A program made the position numbers and the translations under genes. Shown in pieces: positions 55,955 through 64,000 of a stretch of 64,000 nucleotides of DNA (positions are counted from its first letter, which is position 1; each line of letters starts with the position of its first letter). The notes under the pieces were generated by a model, which saw nothing but the letters and a program-made list of their open reading frames with translations, was not told the origin of the DNA and did no database searches. The DNA comes from Holothuria scabra (taxonomy: Eukaryota > Echinodermata > Holothuroidea > Aspidochirotida > Holothuriidae), in NCBI GenBank assembly GCA_037179385.1, contig CM074195.1, forward strand, positions 5,884,438 through 5,948,437, written 5' to 3'.

Positions 55955-56193
55955 GTTTGGTCTAACAGTAGAGCATCTACCTCTCATGCGGAAGGCCCCG
56001 GGCTCACTTCCGAGGTCGAGTCATACCAAAGACTCTAAAAAAGGAACCTACTGCCATTTTGCATGATGGCTGCTCCGTATAAGCAGTGGGGTAGGGAAAA
56101 CAAGCCAGTGAGCCGCAACTGGAAAAAAGGCCGTGGCCGGTTCGATTTGAACCAATAGGTTGGAAACTGGGCCGTAAAACTTCATCTAACTAC
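55955..56193 (+). mobile_element. Full-length tRNA-derived SINE
   Basis: tRNA-like head ('gtttggtctaacagtagagc', B box region 'gggctcacttccga' with decay), body 'aaaggaacctactgccattt', 'gggtagggaaaacaagccag', 'ggccgtggccggttcgattt', and 3' end 'gggccgtaaaacttcatcta'. The best reference copy for the family in the window. Confidence 0.88.
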
Positions 56194-56209
56194 AACATGT
56201 ATTACAGCC

Positions 56210-57740
56210 AGGGCTGGAAAAAAAATGTTTATTTCCCAGGAAGGGAGTTGCATTATTTCCCAGGAAGAGTGTAAAATTTCCCACAATTCTTCCTGCATTT
56301 TCATGTACAGAAAAGGGAAATTTTCCTCCAGATGTCCAAATTTTCTAGGGAGGAGCCTCTCAGCTTCACAACTCTTTTCACCCATGATTATAGCATTGTA
56401 GTAGGTGCTGTAAGAAGTCACAACATCCGGCATGGTGCCATGCAGTCTCTTTCCAAGGGAATGATGAAATCCTGCATAAGAGGCGCAAGCAACCCAAATC
56501 TGTGGCCAAACCCAGAGATTTGTCTAGGAATTATTTTGAATAAAATGTTTTGAAAGAAAAAATTGAAAATTTGGATTTTAAATTCAATGTTGATTTGGAT
56601 TTGAAAATTAAATTTCAAGTTTTGTGGTTTTTATTAAAGGACAATTGCATTCCCTTCAAGAATTAGAAGGAAGTACACCATTGGAATGTTTCTTGTCACT
56701 TTCTGGACAATAAATAACATACCCACCTATGCTCCCTTGAAAAGAATGGAAAGTGTTTCCCAAAAAGTTTCCTATATACTGTACAGTGGGGACCATCCAT
56801 CATAACTGGGAGATGAATCCCCTGTCCCAGCTTGCTCCCCTTAGCACCTCTCTGGCACTCCTGGTTTTACTGAACACTTATGGCAAAATAAATTGCCAAA
56901 ACACAAAGGGTCATTCAAGATTTTAGCATGGAGTTGTTTTGCCCTCTACCTAAACAAAAAGGGATGGCGGTGTTGGGTGCCAGTCTTCCCTTGTCTTTCT
57001 GCAGTGGAAGTGTGATGTCTTTGTCACAGTGTGGGAGGAGGGTGCTATATTTACTGTAATTGTTCATAAAGTTCAAAAGCTTTGACTATTTTCATGACAG
57101 TAAGCATTTCTTCTGGAGTACATTACCGTAGCTTGACTGTCCGATACATGCATCTCTCTGTACTCACAGTAGTTATACTTCCTTTTATTTTTTAACCTAG
57201 CTAGGCTACTCTCATCATTTCAAAATGGATTTATGAAGTCAGAAGTCGTATGTTTTTTATTGTTACTTATTTTATCTATTATTCCAACAATATACTACCC
57301 AATCTGTTTCTTTGGGTGTTAACTCTAAAAATGCAAGGTTTTTTCTAGTGATAACTTATTGACCATTTTCAAATGCAGTCACATGCTTGCAAAACATATA
57401 TACATGCTTTCCAACATGCTTTTGAAATGTCGGATATTAACATCAAAAAGCTGACCAGGAAAGAAAAAATCCTTTGTTAAACAGAATTTGTTTTGTAATT
57501 TTTTAATGTGCTGTATAGGCTCAGTCCTGGCAGATCTGCAATCACTGGGTCTTCCCATATTAACCATACTACTCCAAGGTACATGACTGCTGTTGTCATT
57601 TTTCCACATTGAAAGGCAAAAACAGTCATCCCAAACTTACTGAATTTGAAGCAAAGGCTAAAGCTCACAATTTTCTTTTCAATTTTCTTTATTTCTTAAA
57701 AATATCTTTAATAATTTTTTAGGACTTCAATATTACATAT
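56210..57740. other. Stretch without recognised genes
   Basis: AT-rich intron-like sequence. Short frames on both strands unsupported. Confidence 0.3.
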
Positions 57741-57745
57741 TCTAG

Positions 57746-57860
57746 GAAAACCAAGCAGTGACTCCCCGAAAAATGGCACATGACCGTGAAGAGCCAGTCA
57801 TGAAACAGGGACGGTGTACTACACTACTTCAAGTTGGGGAGACTGCTCTTGCCCTTTAAG
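57746..57860 (+). other. Candidate exon (weak)
   Basis: Acceptor 'tattacatattctag', then a frame 'ENQAVTPRKMAHDREEPVMK' running to a TAA right at a weak GTTTTC donor. It could be an alternative terminal exon. Confidence 0.2.
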
Positions 57861-58199
57861 GTTTTCATTAATCATGCCTTGATATCAAAGGGCAGAAAAG
57901 AGGATCTGAGATTGCCCTAGATTGAAACAGTATCATGAAACTGCATGGTAGCAACATTCATCACTTGCATTTGGCATGAACATATCCATGGATAAAAAAT
58001 ACCTTTACATAAGTTGCAAATTTTTTTGCCATTTTTCAGTTTGTTAGTTTTTTCTTCATTCATTTATCTTCAAAATATGATATAAAGGATAAAATGTAGT
58101 TTTCAAACTTTGCTAATTGCTCTATTATTGTTGCCTGCTTGGACAAGAGGTTACTTGAAATACAGGTTTTAAGTGCAGTACAATCTATTTTGTCGACAG

Positions 58200-58482
58200 T
58201 TCAGTTGAAGATTTCCTGGATTGCCACAATGAAAATGACACTGATGAGGCAGAGGCAGACAATATAATGTGGGAGGAAGCAGTCAAGTCTCAACATCAAA
58301 GTAGACTATCTAGGTAAATTCACTTTGCATTGGTTTCAGTTTCTTTGAAAAGAGAATCCTTGTACCTGATGGAAAAATATCAAGTTTTTGTTACATCTTT
58401 TGAATTTCCATTTTGATCTGGATTCTTCTCAAAATATTTCAGGAATGGTAGTATGCCTATCCCCAGTTCCAAGACCTACTGA
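58200..58482 (+). CDS. Last two coding exons of an unidentified gene
   Basis: Exon 58200-58313 follows 'tattttgtcgacag' and ends TCTAG|GTAAAT. Its only open frame encodes an acidic stretch ('DCHNENDTDEAEADNIMWEE') followed by 'AVKSQHQSRLS'. It joins in frame across an intron to 58443 (acceptor 'caaaatatttcag'), where 'NGSMPIPSSKTY' leads to a TGA at 58480-58482. The coherent splice join and a single open frame support coding status. The protein family is not recognised. An alternative 3' exon may start at ~58844 after 'tttttttttggcacag', where a frame stays open to 59007. Confidence 0.35.
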
Positions 58483-59401
58483 CAGTAATACCAACCTCAC
58501 CTCTGAAGCTCTGGCCTTGTCCAGTTAAGCAAGTTTTGGCACCACAAGTTTGAAAGAAATCTTTTATGAGTAGCTCTCTCTTCAAGAAAGTGAGAAATAT
58601 GAGAACAATTTCATCTTTTTGGAATTTGTGACAAGGAGAACAATGAAAAAAAATTATGAGTGTTTTTCATACATTTCTAATTCCAGCTGAGCCTGCTTAT
58701 TACATTTAATTTGAAGAAGTACCAATGCAGATTATTAAGCAATCCAGAAAAATTTCAAGTAAGCAAGGAAACAAAACTCAGACAGAGCAAAAATATTTCT
58801 GTGGGCATTTCATATATTATTCTGTTTTTTTTTTTGGCACAGGAGGACCAGCCCAAGGATCCACCAAATTTGTCAAGTTCACCTTTGCATATGCTAGTCA
58901 TGTACAGTGTCACAGCCAACTGGACTGAAGATTCAAAATCTCAGCTACAATTGGGATGTAAAAGGCACTTGGTTGATGCTTTCCAACCAGGATGGATTTA
59001 TGCATGATTTTGAGTATCCTGGCAGAACACAGAAAACTACATCAATACTGGAAAGATTGCTTGCCTTGCTTGCCATTTAATGGTTTACATCACAAAAGCA
59101 ATTTTTATTGGCCAAATGTGTTTTGTGTATGATGTTTTGTGAATAGGAAGATGGTGTGATACCTGAACAGTATTGCAAACCAGCTTGTAATTGTATTGAA
59201 GCCTTTTATTTATATGTTATAACATCAGCTATACCTGACACTTTAGTTCTGAATTTTATTCCAGTTACTAAAAAGCATGAAAGAACTAATGGGACTATCA
59301 TATCATGCACAATCAAGACAACAAGAATATAGGAACAATTTTTGGTGCACTCAGTGGTGCATGTGTCTTTTGTAAGCTTCAAATGAATCATAAGTTGAAG
59401 C

Positions 59402-61287
59402 AGGGTTCCTACATTTCTGGAAACTAATTTTCCACTTTTCCAGGACCAAATATTAAAAGAATTTGCACAATTTTTTTTTTTTTGGGGGGGGGAGCTGTTA
59501 CATCAAATTATGAAAATTTGTGAAAATTTCCATGAATTTTTCATGACTTAGTTAACACAATTTTTTGAATTGGAAAACTTTACCAGGCCCTGGAAAATAT
59601 TTTTGGTTTCGATGAAAAGAGAAACCTATGCATTCATGATGGCGTGCGTTTGTATGTATGTGTGTATGTGCGTGTGTGTATGTGTGTGTGAGTGTATGTG
59701 TGTGTGAGTGTGTGTGTGTTTGTGACACTTTGCTTGTTTACACGGTATCTTGAGAAGGGAAGACCTGACAATTCTCAAACTTGGTACACAGGTACCCCAT
59801 ACTGAGAGGAAGAACCCTATTGATTTTTGTGGAGGTCAAAGGTCATCTGGGGTCACAGGGGGTCAAACCCCGAAATCCTTGTTTACATGATATCTCAAGA
59901 AAGGAAACTTGGATTCATTTCAAACTTGATATATTGATGCTTTATGATGTAAGAAAGAACCCTATTGATTTTGGTGGAGGTCAAAGGTCATTTGGGGTCA
60001 CGTGGGGTCAAACTTCAAAATCCTTGTTTACACGATACCTCAAGATAGGAAACTTGGATTAATATCAAACTTGACACGTTGATGTGTTATGATGTAAGGA
60101 AGAACCCTATTAATTTTGTTGGCGGTCAGAGGTCATTTGGGGTCACATGAGGTCAAACCCCAAAATCCTTGTTTACACAATATCTCATGGTGGGAAACTT
60201 GGATTCATTTCAAACTTGATATGTTGATGCGTTATGATGTAAGGAAGAACGCTATTAATTTTGTTGACAGTCAGAGGTCATTTGGGGTCACATGGGGTCA
60301 AACCCCGAAATCCTTGTTTACACAATATCTCATGGCAGGAAACATGGATTAATTTCAAACTTGGCACGTTGATGTGTTATGATGTAAGGTAAAACCTTAT
60401 TAATTTTGGTGAAGGTCAAAGGTCATTTGGGGTCACATGAGGTCAAATCCCGAAATCCTTGTTTACACAATATCTCATGCTGGGAAATATGGATTCATTT
60501 CAAACTTGATATGTTGATGCGTTATGATGTAAGGAAAAACCCTATTAATTTTGTTGGCGGTCAGAGGTCATTTGGGGTCACATGGGGTCAAACCCCGAAA
60601 TCCTTGTTTACAAGATATCTCAAGACAGGAAACATGGATTGATTTCAAACTTGACACGTTGATGTGTTATGATGTAAGGAAGAACCCTATTAATTTTGTT
60701 GGCGGTCAGAGGTCATTTGGGGTCATATAGGGTCCAACCCCGAAATCCTTGTTTACACAATATCTCATGGTGGGAAACTTGGATTCATTTCAAACTTGAT
60801 ATGTTCATGTGTTAGAGGTGAGGAAGACCCCTATTTATTTTGGTGAAGGTCAAAGGTCATTTGGGGTCACATTTTTTTAAACCCGAAAATCCTTGTTTAC
60901 ATGATATCTCAAGGTAGGAAGTTTGGATTGATTTCAAACTTGATCTGTTGATACAGTGTGATGTAAGGAAGAACCCTATTGATTTTGGTGGAGATCAATG
61001 GTCATCTGGTATCACCTGGCATTAAACTCTGAAAACTTTGTTCGCAGAATATCTTAAGGCACAGTATGAAATTTGGCTTTTTAAATATAGAAGTGTTTTG
61101 GTTAAAAGAAAAACCAGTTACTACTCACTGGTGGAGTCAAAGGTCACTTTGGGTCACCAGGTGTTACAAGAAATGTAGCATTTTATTGAAAAGAAGATGT
61201 ATGTATCATCGAAACCTCAATGCATTTTTGCATTCTGGTTTCAAATATCATGACTTTTCAGGTTTTCAATGATGGCAGGAACCCTTC
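59402..61287. mobile_element. hAT-like repeat carrying a nested AGGTCA array
   Basis: Left end GCAGGGTTCCTAC with 'cttttccaggacc' inside, right end 'ggcaggaaccctt' (imperfect inverted repeat). The AGGTCA array (59640-61250) lies between. I could not find matching target duplications, so the outer element is less certain than those at 32.1 and 35.6 kb. Confidence 0.5.
59640..61250 (+). repeat. AGGTCA-rich ~145-bp tandem array, about 8 units
   Basis: After a TG-rich start, 'ccttgttta' recurs at 59877, 60023, 60167, 60312, 60457, 60602, 60748 and 60891, a period of 143-146 bp. Each unit contains 'ggtca(a/g)aggtcatttggggtcac' and 'tgatgtaaggaagaacccta'. The 3' segment 61045-61243 matches 39727-39925. 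The repeated ~78-codon frames are unit translations, not proteins. Confidence 0.9.
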
Positions 61288-61289
61288 TA

Positions 61290-61800
61290 TTGTTTAATAG
61301 AGACGCTGGTATGCCAAAAGGAAGTGGAAGTTTGAAACTGCATGTTCAGGATATTCAAATTGATAATTATAGTTTATTTATTGGTAGTAACTGTACTGTG
61401 TAAGAAATACCCATGCATCATCCTGATCTGTGATATCAAATTCAAGAATGCAGAGTGGCTCATATTCCGACAGAGAGTGCAGTCTGATTCAACAGGGTTT
61501 TGTGTGCTCACTTTGATGATATACCCTTCAAACAGTACACCAGGATTGTGTTTGCCCAATGAAAAGTTTTAAACAGCTGTGGGTGGCTAGAATTAAAAAG
61601 GTTGGGAGAATGTATGAAGTAGTGAGAGGACTTGGCCTAGCTTGAATATTCTACCTCCAGAAGTAGACCCTAATTCTCATTTAAAAGATATCCTGTAAAA
61701 GAATGTTTCAAATAAATTTATGTTTAATACGGTGAAGTAGAATGTTGCGCATGAAATTCTTAACTCAATTCTTCAGATGCTCAAAATATATGCACCCAGG
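61290..61800. other. Stretch without recognised genes
   Basis: A 76-codon frame at 61342-61572 lacks motifs. Nothing supported. Confidence 0.3.
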
Positions 61801-61804
61801 GAAA

Positions 61805-62098
61805 AATTCCTGTTGAGACCTGTTGAACAGGTAATTGGAACAGGCACAACAGGTATGAACAGGTGTTAACAGGTATGAACAGGTCTCAACAGGTGGGAAC
61901 AGGTCTTAACAGGTATGAACAGGTCTCAACACGGAGTGAACAGGTCTAAACAGGGAGTGAACAGGTATGAACAGGTGCAACTGGTCTTCAACAGGTATAG
62001 CCCTAACTGGTCTTCAACAGGTGCAACTGGTCTTCAACAGGTAAAAATGGTCTGTAACAGGTACAACTGGTCTTCAACAGGTGCAAAATGTTTTAATA
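61805..62098 (+). repeat. CAGGT minisatellite
   Basis: Irregular units of about 14-20 bp based on 'aacaggt': 'gaacaggtctcaacaggt' in the first half and 'caactggtcttcaacaggt' in the second. Around twenty CAGGT motifs. The frame at 61915-62178 is a repeat translation. Confidence 0.85.
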
Positions 62099-62099
62099 G

Positions 62100-63660
62100 G
62101 AAATACTATATAGTGATGAATTTTTGCAACAGGGAGGTTGGGGGTTCAGTTCTGGCAAGGTCAGAGCAAGATTTGTGAATGGTTTGTTGTGTGAAACAGA
62201 GAGATCTAATTTACCTGTACAAGTACAACAAAAATTTGCACAAGACAAAATTTATTTGGCTATGATATACACACTACATGTTTAGTCAAACCCTAGTAGC
62301 ATTTCATTGTAGCAAAGTGATGATAGATAGCACACATCATGCAGATGCAGTTAAATGCTAAAAATTGAAAAATTCATTAATCCACAGGTTTGATAAATAT
62401 CACTAACCCATATGAAAGAGAAGAAATTAAATATAGCAATACTGCACGGAGTATTTCATTTGAGACTTTATAATACACAATCGGGGTTCTACGTAGCCAG
62501 ACCATTCAAACTGGGTGCTGCACTCAGTTTGAATTTTTTTTTTTTTTAAGTCAGCACCCAGTTTGAAATTTCACCACCCAGTTTGAATTTCATCATATGC
62601 GTACTCTAAACATACTGTAGGCTACACTGCACAGTATCAGACACATAAACATTCAATTGATTGAATGATTGTGCTGATATTGGAAATAACAAAAAAAATC
62701 AGGCAACTGACCACAGACAATGTGATTTAGATCTTGAGATATGGCCAACATCATGTGAGAATGATGCAATGTTGATTAACTCCCATGATCCAGTTTGACA
62801 TTTTTTCCTGGCTAGAATCTTGCATATTCCAAGTTTTGACCACATAATGCTTTTCTATAACAGCTACATGGAAAGGTATGAGATTAGCAGCCTTGCCAGC
62901 CAGGTTATGTGACACTTGTGGCTAAGGAAGAAAAGGCCCAAAAACATTGATTCGATTTTGGTTGAACTAAAGAGTTAAAATAGAATTTTTCCAATTTAAA
63001 TCAAAGTTTGATCAAGGTAAAAACTGTAGTTACAGTACTACAAACATGTATCAAGCAGTCATTTCACAATTTCCAAAACAAAACAAGTGTTTTTCATGGT
63101 TAAAAGAATTGAAAGAAAAAGTCATATGAATCAGTCTTTTCACATATTTGCTAAATTAAAAAAACAAAGATTTGTCCATGATAAAACATTTTCTTTAAGT
63201 TTTGTTCAAGGCAAAAAATATAGAGGGCCTTCAACCGTAAGGGGCTTAAGGGATAGTCTTCAGCTATTACAAGTTCCATGAACAACTACATCAAAGTGTA
63301 AAATGTTGCATTGCATTCTTCAGTCATCAAATGGGTCCACAAAAGACATGAAGTGATCACATTTACCGAATGTTTCAAATTTCTCAATTAGACATTCTCC
63401 TACAGTATTGGCCAGGTACTCATCTCAGTGAATCATACAGTAACCAATGACGAACTTTCAAGTATAAGCAGGAGTGTTTAAATTTTCAGACACTGTAAAA
63501 GAAATGCAGAGCTATGAAACCAGTTCATCTGTCTTTTTGCAAATTGAGGTAGTCCTATATAGCCATACGCAGCTAACATACTGAAATGCACTAGTGAGTT
63601 GTAATTCATTAGGACGGTTTTCTGCTAGTAACTGCTTCACATTAGTTACATTATCCATTT
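62100..63660. other. Stretch without recognised genes
   Basis: AT-rich. It contains the hairpin at 62505-62563 and no convincing exon. Confidence 0.35.
62505..62563. repeat. Inverted repeat around a poly-T
   Basis: 'ttcaaactgggtgctg' and 'cagcacccagtttgaa' are exact reverse complements, separated by ~27 bp holding a T15-like run. A further copy of 'cacccagtttgaa' follows at 62575. Possibly the edge of a small hAT-like or foldback element. Confidence 0.6.
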
Positions 63661-63662
63661 TT

Positions 63663-64000
63663 GATTCCTTGCCGTAGGCAAAAGGAATCTATGCGATGGT
63701 GATGTCGTGTGTGTGTGTGTGTGTGTATAGGTGTGTGTATGTGTGTGTGTATGTGTGTGTGTATGTGACGCTTTGCTTGTAAACACGATATCTCAAGATA
63801 GGTAACTGTGACGGGTCTCATACTTGGTGTGTGGGTTGGCCATATTGAGTAGATGATCCCTGTTGTTTTTCGTGGAGGTCAAAGGTCATTTGGGGTCACC
63901 AGAGGTCAAAAGGTCAAAACTTCGTAAACACGATATCTCAAGAACGGTATATGTGACTATGCTCATGTTTGGTGTATGGGTTGGTCATATTGATTAGATG
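63663..64000 (+). mobile_element. AGGTCA-rich GATTCCTTGCC element, cut by window end
   Basis: 'gattccttgccgtaggcaaa', long (TG)n, 'tgtaaacacgatatctcaag', 'ggttggccatattgagtaga' and 'ggaggtcaaaggtcattt'. Same family as 33127-33641. The right end is outside the window. Confidence 0.75.

Noticed and set aside
59781..60642. Three similar 78-93 codon frames ('FGVTWGQTPKSLFT')
   Set aside because: Translations of the 145-bp tandem unit; similarity comes from the DNA repeat.
59750..61030. CRISPR-like regular spacing
   Set aside because: The whole ~145-bp unit repeats, with no short-repeat/unique-spacer structure, and this is eukaryotic DNA.

Overview
The window is AT-rich, repeat-dense eukaryotic DNA. 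Two split genes with GT/AG exon borders and phase-1 immunoglobulin-like exons, tRNA-derived SINEs, cut-and-paste MITEs and GIY-YIG Penelope-like elements (PLEs) point to an animal. The AGGTCAAAGGTCA-type repeats and the overall style suggest a marine invertebrate, perhaps an echinoderm or another deuterostome. The species is inferred, not shown. No bacterial operon, CRISPR array or rRNA operon is present.

Layout. 0-2.4 kb: MITE, U2-snRNA-like remnant and a SINE. 2.4-7.0 kb: a rearranged tandem array of a long unclassified unit, with segments resembling 5S rRNA. 7.0-8.4 kb: a 5'-truncated PLE inside (TA)n, with a hammerhead ribozyme motif at its 3' end. 9.3-10.7 kb: a full SINE whose 3' tail has grown into a 1.1-kb tetranucleotide array. 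11.2-12.2 kb: DNA transposon with a 5-bp target duplication. 12.5-13.0 kb: a head-to-tail pair of U2-like units. 13.2-14.1 kb: a TTAA-type MITE, then an Ig-domain exon on the minus strand. 15-32.5 kb: mostly nested MITEs, including a piggyBac-like element, one made of a CCCATATGGG palindrome array, and a hAT-like element with a perfect 8-bp duplication. 33-43 kb: families rich in AGGTCA direct repeats, a second hAT-like element and old PLE debris.

43.7-47.2 kb holds the best-preserved mobile element: a PLE with a 689-codon RT plus GIY-YIG reading frame, flanked by pseudo-LTRs with hammerhead motifs, joined to an inverted truncated copy, and bounded on both sides by (TA)n. Around 47.4-48.1 kb lie a third PLE type, a perfect 37-bp inverted repeat and a tRNA-like sequence.

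48.6-51.0 kb contains the clearest host gene: a signal-peptide exon followed by two homologous Ig-like exons that share an unusual cysteine pattern. 52.4-58.5 kb has several candidate exons of an unidentified plus-strand transcript. 59.4-61.3 kb is a ~145-bp tandem array of nuclear-receptor-like half sites nested in a hAT-like repeat. 61.8-62.1 kb is a CAGGT minisatellite, and the window ends inside another AGGTCA-rich repeat.

All homology statements come from reading the sequence and remembered family motifs; no search was run.
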